Positions 53,593-60,861 of a DNA stretch of 64,000 bases are shown piece by piece. This DNA comes from Spirochaetales bacterium (GTDB taxonomy: Bacteria; Spirochaetota; Spirochaetia; Treponematales; Treponemataceae): positions 62,001-126,000 of the forward strand of contig JAQXNX010000033.1 of assembly GCA_029098225.1 (NCBI GenBank), read 5' to 3'. Within the stretch, counting starts at the first letter, position 1, and each line of letters opens with the position of its first letter. The notes beneath the pieces are model-generated. The model was not told the origin of the DNA. It did not search any database and was given only the letters and a program-made list of their open reading frames with translations. Position numbers and translations under genes: made by a program.

Positions 53593-54633
53593 ATGAAAGA
53601 AGAACTGTTACCCCCATGTAATCTGGAAGAAGAAATTGAGAAGAGACTTAAAAATTTACAGACAACATTAATGGAAAAAGAAAAGGAAGTTAATAAAAAA
53701 CTTGAAGGGCACCTGCGAATTGCCCAGAGGCATGGCAGAAGTCAATTTTATCATTACACAGAGAGTTCAAATCCAAAAGGCCGCTACATTCCTCTTAAAG
53801 AAAAAGACTTTGCCTACAAACTGGCTCAAAAAAATTATGATACAGAAGTTATAATATTAATTCAAAAAGAAATCGACGCGCTGCAAAATTACCTGAAGCA
53901 GACAAGCGATGGCCGCGCTATTTCAGAACTCTACGATTCTCTCTGCCCGGCCCGCCGCGCTCTCATTACTCCTGTAACTTTCACAGATGAGCAGTACGCG
54001 GCCCGCTGGCAGGAAATCTCCTGGACTGGCCGGCCTTTCTCACAAGAGGCTCCACTTCTCTACACAGCCCGCGGCGAGCGGGTACGCTCCAAGTCTGAAG
54101 TAATAATCGCCGATACACTTTTTCGCCACAAAATTCCTTACCGCTACGAGTATCCGCTCACGCTCCGCCGCAGCGGCACCACAGCAACCCGTGATAATTT
54201 AGAAAAGCGCAATCACCGCATCATCTCTGACTCCGGCATCCACACAAAAGCCATCGGCGGCGGCAACTCCGACACCACAAACTCCGCCACCGGCAACACA
54301 TCCATCTGCAATCACACCACAAGCACCGGCAACACATCCACCTGCAATCACACCACAAGCACCGGCAACACCACCATATCCGGTCACCACACTTCCATTA
54401 CACTTCACCCCGACTTTCTCTGCCTCAACACGCGCACCCGTCAAGAATTCTACTGGGAACATTTTGGACTTATGAACGACCCAACCTACTCAAACAATGC
54501 GGCCGGCAAACTCCGCCTCTACACAGAAAACGGAATTCTCGCCGGCCGCAATCTCATAATTACAATGGAAACTCTGGAAGAACCTCTGTCTACACAAACC
54601 ATTGGAAAACTGATCACAGAGTTTCTAACCTGA
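53593..54633 (+). CDS. PD-(D/E)XK nuclease-like protein of unknown function
   Basis: A 346-residue protein with a good ribosome-binding site (AAGGAGA, 8 nt before ATG). Residues about 1-125 are charged and helical with a small aromatic segment (GRSQFYHYTESSNPKGRYIPL) that may bind nucleic acid. Residues about 155-346 look like a restriction-endonuclease fold: RSKSEVIIADTLFRHKIPYRYEYPL (motif Glu), LHPDFL (motif Asp), FYWEHFG (motif Glu-x-x-Glu) and NAAGKLRLYTENGI. Similar proteins of unknown function occur, to my recollection, in gut Firmicutes. Between the first two motifs an insertion of about 80 residues rich in Thr/Asn/Ser/Gly includes a 36-nt tandem repeat. The 5' third is AT-rich and the rest GC-rich, unlike the neighbours. 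Confidence 0.7.
   Translation: MKEELLPPCNLEEEIEKRLKNLQTTLMEKEKEVNKKLEGHLRIAQRHGRSQFYHYTESSNPKGRYIPLKEKDFAYKLAQKNYDTEVIILIQKEIDALQNYLKQTSDGRAISELYDSLCPARRALITPVTFTDEQYAARWQEISWTGRPFSQEAPLLYTARGERVRSKSEVIIADTLFRHKIPYRYEYPLTLRRSGTTATRDNLEKRNHRIISDSGIHTKAIGGGNSDTTNSATGNTSICNHTTSTGNTSTCNHTTSTGNTTISGHHTSITLHPDFLCLNTRTRQEFYWEHFGLMNDPTYSNNAAGKLRLYTENGILAGRNLIITMETLEEPLSTQTIGKLITEFLT
54289..54372 (+). repeat. 36-nt minisatellite within the nuclease-like gene
   Basis: Two complete copies, 54289-54324 and 54325-54360, starting ACCGGCAACACATCCA and differing at one base, plus a partial third copy from 54361. Each encodes 12 residues (TGNTSTCNHTTS). The reading frame is kept for any copy number. Confidence 0.9.
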
Positions 54634-54650
54634 CGCACTAAAACTGTTTT

Positions 54651-55481
54651 TTATTCTTCAAATGTAAAGCTTCCGTTTCCATCAGGAATAATAGAAAAAA
54701 TTCTGTTCTCAACTTTATTCAGTTCATTTTTATTATACCAGTCTTCCATTCCGCCCCAGTACCAGTCTTTTTCCGGCATTTCAAAACTAAAGCCAAGTCC
54801 AAAAGAATTATTTTCACAGACAGCCGCAACTTCTTCCATCTTGTATCTGAAGTCATAAGCCTGACCTGCTTTTAGAACTACTTCTTTTGTAACAGCCTGT
54901 TTATCCGGATCACGAACATATCCCTGAATTTTTACCGAATAATCAGTTTTATTTACAATCTTGCAGGAAAAATCTCCGTCCTTATAAATAACAAGTTCAG
55001 GACCAAAATATTCCCATGAATTTTCTCCAGACCAGCCGTCATCCTTTTTTACTATTGTAACAGTATGTTTTGTGTTTCTGTCAGAATACAAATCACTTAT
55101 CCAGCCGCGACTTTTATTATAGCCTTCCGGCTGAAAATAACAGCGGATAGAAATATCTTCACCGAAAGTTTTAAAAAGAGTTTTTGTATTAAACTTGAAC
55201 GCATAAGATTCACCAGGAGCAATTACGACATCACTTGTAATGCTAACAGCATCTTTCTTACTGTCATGAACAAATGGAGAAACAGTTACATTCACATTAA
55301 ATTTATTTACGACTTCATAAATAAAATCGTAATCAGAATCTACAAGATAATTATCCAGATTCTTTTCATCAATTTTTGAATTCTGATTTGCTTTCTGAGC
55401 GGAAGTTCCGCCATTACTTGCACAGCCTGTAAAAATTCCTGCTAAGATAATCATAGCAGCCAGCATCTTTAATTTTTTCAT
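54651..55481 (-). CDS. lipoprotein of unknown function
   Basis: The ATG at 55481 has GGAG 8 nt upstream and begins a lipoprotein signal peptide with lipobox IFTGC (Cys 20); the longer open frame upstream lacks support. The product has 276 residues. The body seems to hold two similar beta domains: FIYEVVNKFNVNVTVSPFVHDSKKDAVSI with VIAPGESYAFKF, and FSCKIVNKTDYSVKIQGYVRDPDKQAV with VLKAGQAYDFRY. The duplication suggests two Ig-like modules. It is convergent with the nuclease-like gene 17 nt away. No family is recognised. Confidence 0.75.
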   Translation of the reverse strand: MKKLKMLAAMIILAGIFTGCASNGGTSAQKANQNSKIDEKNLDNYLVDSDYDFIYEVVNKFNVNVTVSPFVHDSKKDAVSITSDVVIAPGESYAFKFNTKTLFKTFGEDISIRCYFQPEGYNKSRGWISDLYSDRNTKHTVTIVKKDDGWSGENSWEYFGPELVIYKDGDFSCKIVNKTDYSVKIQGYVRDPDKQAVTKEVVLKAGQAYDFRYKMEEVAAVCENNSFGLGFSFEMPEKDWYWGGMEDWYNKNELNKVENRIFSIIPDGNGSFTFEE

Positions 55482-55535
55482 TATTAAACTCCTTAAAATA
55501 AAAAAAAATAAGTCTCTTCTATTCAATGAATAATC

Positions 55536-55568
55536 ATTTGGTTAACTCCGTCAAGGAGTTAACCAAAT
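55536..55568. repeat. 14-bp perfect inverted repeat
   Basis: ATTTGGTTAACTCC (55536-55549), loop GTCAA, GGAGTTAACCAAAT (55555-55568). It lies 55 nt upstream of the lipoprotein start at 55481, so it is either an operator for that gene or a transcript-end hairpin of the two-component operon. Confidence 0.8.
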
Positions 55569-55611
55569 TCATGGTAGTGAATTTGCGCCGGGCAAAAAAA
55601 ATCCCGTACAA

Positions 55612-55641
55612 AAAATCCAGTGAGTTTTACTCACTGGATTT
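55612..55641 (-). terminator. rho-independent terminator of the two-component operon
   Basis: Perfect 13-bp stem AAATCCAGTGAGT / ACTCACTGGATTT around a TTT loop (55613-55641). On the minus strand it is followed by a T-run. It lies about 50 nt past the response-regulator stop. A related hairpin with the core AGTGAGTTTTACCCACT is at 58828-58844. Confidence 0.88.
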
Positions 55642-55692
55642 CAGAAGACTGCCAATTCTAAGTTTTATTCTATAAGAGAAAACCGCCGTTTA

Positions 55693-56334
55693 TTATCCAT
55701 ATCTGGCTAATAATTCGTTTCGGTCATTTACACCCGTCTTTTCATATATCAGTGAAATGTAGTTTTCTACCGCACGCTTTTTTATTCCAAGCTGATTTGC
55801 GATTTCGTCGTTTGAGTAGCGGCGGATTAAAAGTTCCATTACATCCTTTTCACGACGAGTCAACGCATCTGTAAAATTATTATATTTTTTCAGATTGGTC
55901 TGAAGCTCTTCCTGAATAAACAATTCTCCTGCAAGTACTTTTTCCATGCAGTTTAAAAGTTCCGTACAGTTAGCATTTTTGGAAACATAACCGCTTGCCC
56001 CGCTTCTTACAGCACTTTGCACAATTCCAGCAGCAAAGAACATTGAATAAACGATAATTTTCACATCCGGATATAATGAATGGATTTTTGAAATAAATTC
56101 AAAACCGGTGTTTTCTCCGTAAAAATTTAAATCACTTATAAGTATGGAAGGAAGCTTTTCATTAACTTCAGTTTCGTTAGTCTCCTCACCTGCCATGCGT
56201 TCAAAATCAGCTAAAGCAGACTCGTGTGTTCCGGAACTTCCACAGCATTTCCAGTCGGAATTAGAAGTCAGCCAAAGCGAAGTTCCAAGCCGAAGCATTT
56301 CGTGATCATCAACTATATAAAATGATTTTTTCAT
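55693..56334 (-). CDS. NarL/LuxR-family response regulator
   Basis: Receiver domain (residues about 1-125): FYIVDDHEM with the acidic pair, ILISDLNFYGENTGFEF with the phospho-acceptor Asp, IIVYSMF and SGASGYVSKNA with the conserved Lys. It has an unusual insertion of about 15 Glu/Thr-rich residues before the phosphorylation strand. The LuxR-type helix-turn-helix (TRREKDVMELLIRRYSNDEIANQLGIKKRAVENYISLIYEKTGV) is at the end. ATG 56334 starts 5 nt after the kinase stop; the open frame upstream of it lies in the kinase gene. It is probably phosphorylated by the neighbouring kinase. The targets are unknown. Confidence 0.93.
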   Translation of the reverse strand: MKKSFYIVDDHEMLRLGTSLWLTSNSDWKCCGSSGTHESALADFERMAGEETNETEVNEKLPSILISDLNFYGENTGFEFISKIHSLYPDVKIIVYSMFFAAGIVQSAVRSGASGYVSKNANCTELLNCMEKVLAGELFIQEELQTNLKKYNNFTDALTRREKDVMELLIRRYSNDEIANQLGIKKRAVENYISLIYEKTGVNDRNELLARYG

Positions 56335-56339
56335 CAATT

Positions 56340-57590
56340 CTAAATCTCCACTGTAATCTGCGTTCCACAATCAATTTCGCTTCTGTAAGTTACCGTACCT
56401 CCCAGAAGCTGAACGCGTTCCACAATATTTCTAATTCCAAAATGGAAACTTTCAGTTTTATCAAAAAGACCGTCGTTTATCTGATTCACCATTTCGCGGC
56501 TCATACCACTGCCGTCGTCAGTAATTATAAATTTAAGATGTGACTCTTTAGCAGCTGTTTTTGACTGGCTTACATCCCGAGGTATTTGTTTAAAGAGCAC
56601 AGTAACCTCGCCCGCGCCTGCATGCTTTTTAATATTCTGAAAAGCCTCCTGAACAATCCGGTATATGTTCATAAGCTCTTCATCACTCCAGACAGAAAAA
56701 TCAACAGAGTCTTTTGCAACAATGCGGACTTCAACATTTTCCTTTTCATCACTTTCACCAAAAATCTTACTTCCCAAAAGTTCAAGGGAATCAATCATTT
56801 CGCTGCCAGAAATCGCAGGCGGAGTCAGGTTGTAACAGAGCTTACGGATATCTTCTATATTGTGATTCTGCGTAGAGATGATTTTTGCAGCTGATTCTTT
56901 ATCACTAAGATTTTCTGCAAGCAGCGAAACATAACGCATAGACTGTGCAACCGTATCATGAAGTTCTCGGGAAATTCTCCGGCGTTCAGCCTCCTGAACT
57001 TCCATTGTGTGCCGCAAAAACTGTTCAGATTCCGAAATTACTTTGTCGCGCTTTTTTATTTCGCGCGCATTCAGACAAATCAAAATTACTGCACCCACTG
57101 CAAAAGATACAATATACATGACAAAATACTGATAAAAAGTTTTGTGTGTATCTTCAAGCGCATAATTCTGATTCCGAAGATATGCGAGCATGGCAAGGTC
57201 AATTTTCTGGATTGAATTATCAAGGGCTATGAACTCTGAAGAAGAAAGCTCACCGCCGCTACTTTCTTCAAGTATCCTTAAAATATTTTGAGCCTCTGCT
57301 CTGCAGATTTCCATCTGATTTTTTGCAGCTGCTTTTAGTTCAGGATAAGAATTAAATTTTTCTATTTCGTAATGATCAAGATTCTCTATAAAAGCCAGAC
57401 ACGAAGGTTCATCCTTCTTCTGCTGAAATTCCGCCCAGGAAGCATAAAGGACTTTTGAGTCTATAAACTTTTCCTGTGCTTTTTGAGAACAGGAAGAAAA
57501 CATGAGAAGAATTGTAATAATGAATAATTGAACCCGGGAAGCCCTAAAGTCCTGAATGAATACATTCAAAAGATTCTTATTTTTTTTCAA
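56340..57590 (-). CDS. NarX/DegS-type sensor histidine kinase
   Basis: Starts with TTG at 57590 (GAGG 6 nt upstream), overlapping the upstream membrane-protein stop in a TTGA arrangement. The N-terminus is a hydrophobic segment ending MFSSC (Cys 34), which looks like a lipobox, followed by an extracytoplasmic region of about 120 residues. A membrane helix lies at about 155-175. The kinase core is HisKA_3 (RRRISRELHDTVAQSMRYVSLLAENL, phospho-acceptor His) and a HATPase domain with N-box VQEAFQNIKKHA, DDGSGM and GGTVTYRSEIDCGTQITV. It forms a pair with the LuxR-type regulator downstream. The input signal is unknown. Confidence 0.92.
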   Translation of the reverse strand: MKKNKNLLNVFIQDFRASRVQLFIITILLMFSSCSQKAQEKFIDSKVLYASWAEFQQKKDEPSCLAFIENLDHYEIEKFNSYPELKAAAKNQMEICRAEAQNILRILEESSGGELSSSEFIALDNSIQKIDLAMLAYLRNQNYALEDTHKTFYQYFVMYIVSFAVGAVILICLNAREIKKRDKVISESEQFLRHTMEVQEAERRRISRELHDTVAQSMRYVSLLAENLSDKESAAKIISTQNHNIEDIRKLCYNLTPPAISGSEMIDSLELLGSKIFGESDEKENVEVRIVAKDSVDFSVWSDEELMNIYRIVQEAFQNIKKHAGAGEVTVLFKQIPRDVSQSKTAAKESHLKFIITDDGSGMSREMVNQINDGLFDKTESFHFGIRNIVERVQLLGGTVTYRSEIDCGTQITVEI

Positions 57591-58192
57591 CAGGAACCTC
57601 GAAGCATAAATCTTTTATAAATAATAAAAAATCCATAACCTGCAAAAGTAGTAATAATTCTATCAAGAATTGTAATTGGAATGCGTCCCACAATGCAGGA
57701 AGCAAGAACTCCCATCTGCTCTCCGCTAAAAGCAAAAATGATTTTATCAAAAGGGCCTGCTTCAACATTCAAACTGTATGTAAAATAACTGATAATTCCA
57801 CTAACAACTGAACAGGCAAGTGCAGCACAAATAGCCGCACTTAAAATATATAAAAAAGTTAAATTCACACCCTTATTCAGATTTTCTTTTTTTCGCACAA
57901 AAAGCCAGGTTATCAGAATAATAGTAAGAGCTGAAAGCGTGAATAAATAAACATAATCATTTTTGCCGTATAGAATTACAAGCTTAAGACAACCGCAGAT
58001 TACATTTACAACATAAGTCATAATTGCAGGCAGAACTCCATAAGCAAAGAGCACCGCCATTGCAAAAGTCATATCCAGAAAAAGAGGAACATGAAGCAGT
58101 GTCTGGAACAAAGTGGCAGTTGCAAAATCCAGAACTCCTGCAATCACAACAACGAAAGATAATGTAATATATTTTTTTAATTTTGAATTCAT
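57587..58192 (-). CDS. multi-pass membrane protein, possible sensory partner
   Basis: About 201 residues with five or six membrane segments (e.g. SFVVVIAGVLDFATATLF, MAVLFAYGVLPAIMTYVVNVI, YVYLFTLSALTIILITWLFV, FLYILSAAICAALACSVVSG and a last segment ending FAGYGFFIIY). It resembles the general plan of ECF-type S-components and of membrane sensor modules, but no signature settles it. ATG at 58192 or GTG at 58201 may be the start. It overlaps the histidine kinase gene by 4 nt, so its role is probably tied to the two-component pair. Confidence 0.7.
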   Translation of the reverse strand: MNSKLKKYITLSFVVVIAGVLDFATATLFQTLLHVPLFLDMTFAMAVLFAYGVLPAIMTYVVNVICGCLKLVILYGKNDYVYLFTLSALTIILITWLFVRKKENLNKGVNLTFLYILSAAICAALACSVVSGIISYFTYSLNVEAGPFDKIIFAFSGEQMGVLASCIVGRIPITILDRIITTFAGYGFFIIYKRFMLRGSC

Positions 58193-58282
58193 AATTTCCA
58201 CAAATCGTTATCCTAAACTTAATTCTTCAGAATTTTTATTATACATCAGAAAATAACCGCAGACAAATGTCATATTATGAAA

Positions 58283-58684
58283 TCATACTTTCGTATATGT
58301 TGCTGAATCAAAATAAAATTGACCGTTTGAAATATCAACAGAATAAACTCCAGGCTGAAGAGTAATACCAGGATACGTCCAGGTTACAGTTAGAGTTATA
58401 TTTCCGTTAGTTTCATCACCACTATTTATTGTATAAGTACCACATGAGTACATTATGCCATTTGAAAAAATTTCTTGCCAGGTCCCATCAGAATAAACTA
58501 TTACGGAATCTGTGTAACCATTTTTTGGCCCGCTATATGTAGCAAGAACAGTTTTTGAAGAAGAACCTGAACTGCCGCCAGAACTTGAAGAACCAGACGG
58601 ATTCGATGGATTTGAACAGGAAACAATGTTAAATAACATTAACAAAACCGCAAAATAAAACGAAAGCTTAAAAGTCTTTTTCAT
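58283..58684 (-). CDS. small lipoprotein
   Basis: ATG 58684 (GGAG 6 nt upstream) starts a 133-residue lipoprotein with lipobox NIVSC (Cys 23). A Ser/Gly/Pro low-complexity linker of about 20 residues (NPSNPSGSSSSGG) tethers a small beta domain (ATYSGPKNGYTDSVIVYSDGTWQEIF then MYSCGTYTINSGDETNG). This is similar to short treponeme lipoproteins described only as hypothetical. The longer open frame upstream reaches into a leader with a 10-bp inverted repeat. Function unknown. Confidence 0.75.
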   Translation of the reverse strand: MKKTFKLSFYFAVLLMLFNIVSCSNPSNPSGSSSSGGSSGSSSKTVLATYSGPKNGYTDSVIVYSDGTWQEIFSNGIMYSCGTYTINSGDETNGNITLTVTWTYPGITLQPGVYSVDISNGQFYFDSATYTKV

Positions 58685-58727
58685 AATAACTCCATTAACG
58701 TCAGTGCTCGCGCACCTGCGCACATAT

Positions 58728-58758
58728 AAGCAGTTTTTTGCCTTCTGCAAAACTGCTT
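58728..58758. promoter_or_regulatory. 10-bp inverted repeat in the lipoprotein promoter region
   Basis: AAGCAGTTTT (58728-58737) / AAAACTGCTT (58749-58758). On the minus strand a possible -35 TTGCAG lies inside it, with TATATG 16 nt further, so it could be an operator. Confidence 0.45.
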
Positions 58759-59014
58759 GAATTAGCGCAAAATATTTTCCAGATTAAGGAATGATTTTAT
58801 TATGAGGCTTTTATTACAAAAAAAGATAGTGAGTTTTACCCACTGATTTTTAATTCCAGCGGGAAATATTTTTGAAAAAAAGATACATCGCATCAAGGCA
58901 CGTTCACGCTTAAAGCCTTGACATCGCCGTTTTCAGAAGTTGTAATAAATCCTAAAAACGGCAGGATTTTTAATCAGCGGGTATTTATTTATTTTATTTA
59001 ATTAAGCTTTAAAT
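58759..59014. other. intergenic stretch with several hairpins
   Basis: The gap 58685-59014 has no gene. It holds the hairpin AGTGAGTTTTACCCACT (58828-58844), a CAAGGC (58894) / GCCTTG (58915) stem, and two mutually exclusive stems, GCCGTTTT (58926) / AAAACGGC (58955) and AATCCT (58948) / AGGATT (58963). These lie downstream of the sugar ABC operon and may end its transcript or give processing sites. Confidence 0.5.
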
Positions 59015-59863
59015 TTATCCTTTTACTGCGCCTGCAGTTATTCCTGAATAAATCTGCTTCTGACATAAAATGAACACAACAAATGCCGGTATTATTGAAA
59101 TTATTACACCGGCGCAAATCAAATTATACTGACTTCCCAAAGGGCCTGTAAAAGTATAAAGAGAAATTGCCACTGTCCTGAGTTTTACATCCTGCAGATA
59201 AAGATTTGCGCAGTAATATTCGTTATAACAGCTTACACCTTTTAAAATCAAACTTGTAATAGTTGCTGGTTTTAAAAGCGGAAGTATAATTTCCCAGTAA
59301 ATCTTAAAATAGGAAGCCCCGTCAATAATAGCTGATTCATCCAGAGAAACCGGTATATTTTCCATAAACTGAATGAATATATATATGGAAATTACATCAG
59401 TTCCCATCATCATGATAATATAACCATAAAGATGATTTATAAAACCAAGTTTTCCCATAATAGAATAAACAGAAACCTGCATTGCAACTCCCGGAAGTAA
59501 AGTTGCAAAAAGGAACAAACGGCGAATCAATGTATTTCCAGGGAACTTAAAGCGATTCAAAATATAAGCCAGCTGAGAACTAATAAGAATAGAACCTGCA
59601 AGAACAAAAAATAGAACTATAAATGAATTTAGAAAGGCTCTTCCCATATTTGCCAATGTAAACGCATTCCAGAAGTTTTTAAAATATATTATTTTCGGAA
59701 GCATCATTACAGACGTAGTCTGATATTCTTCAGTATTTTTAAGTGCAGTAATAATACAGGATACTAAAGGAAGAATAGTCCAGAAGGCAAAAAAAACAAG
59801 AATAAAATATTTAAAAAAGCTTTTAAGTAACGAAGAATATTTTGCTTTATTTTCAAACATCAT
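59015..59863 (-). CDS. carbohydrate ABC transporter permease (MalG-type)
   Basis: Inner-membrane subunit of a sugar importer, 282 residues with six membrane segments (first YFILVFFAFWTILPLVSCIITAL). The cytoplasmic EAA-like loop DESAIIDGASYFKIYWEIILPLLKP marks contact with the ATPase, and the C-terminal helix ends QKQIYSGITAGAVKG, as in the MalG/UgpE branch. It overlaps the partner permease by 4 nt. No ATPase is encoded here, so a shared MsmK/MalK-type ATPase elsewhere is likely. Confidence 0.93.
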   Translation of the reverse strand: MMFENKAKYSSLLKSFFKYFILVFFAFWTILPLVSCIITALKNTEEYQTTSVMMLPKIIYFKNFWNAFTLANMGRAFLNSFIVLFFVLAGSILISSQLAYILNRFKFPGNTLIRRLFLFATLLPGVAMQVSVYSIMGKLGFINHLYGYIIMMMGTDVISIYIFIQFMENIPVSLDESAIIDGASYFKIYWEIILPLLKPATITSLILKGVSCYNEYYCANLYLQDVKLRTVAISLYTFTGPLGSQYNLICAGVIISIIPAFVVFILCQKQIYSGITAGAVKG

Positions 59864-60783
59864 AGAATATCCCCCTTACCAGATTCTGTACCTGAATTTC
59901 GGAATGCATATTTTAATACGACTTTTTGAATAATTGTAACAATAAAAATTAAAACAAGAAGGAATACAGCCATAGCAGAAGCAAGTCCAACTTTTTGACT
60001 TGTATGAGCTACCTGATCCATAATTATAAAGTAAGTTCCTGTGCCGTTTGCACCCTTTGTAATTACAAAAGGCGGTTCAAAAGCACTTAAAGAACCAGTC
60101 ACAGACAAAATGATATTTAAAGTAACGATTGTTTTTATACTAGGTAGAATTATATGAAAGAATTGCTGAACCTTTGATGCTCCATCAAGTTCTGCAGCTT
60201 CATACAATTCCGCATCTACAGACATAATTGCACCAATAAAAAGAACCATATTCTGGCCAAGATAACGCCATACAGAAGTTCCCACAAGAGAAACATTATT
60301 TAAGCCCTGTGTCTTCAGCCAGTAAGGTAAATTATCCTTTGGGAATCCCAGCCAGCTAAGAACTGTATCAAATACAAAGCCATGTGTAAAAAAGAATTTA
60401 AAAATAAAACCAATGGCAATTCCATTTATCAAAAACGGAAAAAACATTATTCCCTTAAACAGATTCCCGAGCTTAGTTTTAAAACTTAATAAAGTAGCCA
60501 GAAGAAGAGCAAGCACTAACTGAACTACAGAACCGCCCATATAATAAAGTGAATTTTTAAGAGAATTAAAAATATCTTCTCTGGTAAAAAGATCTTTGTA
60601 GTTTTTTAATCCGACAAAAGTTCTTTCACCAATATATTTCATTTTGTAAAAACTATATGTTACCATTTCACCAAATGGAAGATAGGTGAAAGTAAAAAGA
60701 AGAAGAAGAGGAATTATTATAAAGGCCAGTATTACGGCTGTCTTTGAATAATGTATATTTATTTTTTTCATAATTTTTTCCAT
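59860..60783 (-). CDS. carbohydrate ABC transporter permease (MalF/UgpA-type)
   Basis: Partner permease, 307 residues with six membrane segments. The EAA loop YEAAELDGASKVQQFFHIILPSIK lies at about residue 195, followed by GSLSAFEPPFVITKGANGTGTYF, typical of the MalF/UgpA branch. Met 5 is an alternative start. It lies about 80 nt downstream of the solute-binding protein gene and overlaps the MalG-type gene by 4 nt. Confidence 0.93.
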   Translation of the reverse strand: MEKIMKKINIHYSKTAVILAFIIIPLLLLFTFTYLPFGEMVTYSFYKMKYIGERTFVGLKNYKDLFTREDIFNSLKNSLYYMGGSVVQLVLALLLATLLSFKTKLGNLFKGIMFFPFLINGIAIGFIFKFFFTHGFVFDTVLSWLGFPKDNLPYWLKTQGLNNVSLVGTSVWRYLGQNMVLFIGAIMSVDAELYEAAELDGASKVQQFFHIILPSIKTIVTLNIILSVTGSLSAFEPPFVITKGANGTGTYFIIMDQVAHTSQKVGLASAMAVFLLVLIFIVTIIQKVVLKYAFRNSGTESGKGDIL

Positions 60784-60861
60784 GGCAAAAGGCGGGCTAA
60801 GGCTGCTTACAAAGAAGCCTTAGCCCTTATTCTTTCTGTTATTTGTGGTCTAAATTAACGA

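Noticed and set aside
54199-54462. Minus-strand open frame rich in Gly/Val/Ala opposite the nuclease-like gene
   Set aside because: It is the complement of the Thr/Asn-rich minisatellite and has no ribosome-binding site or domain.
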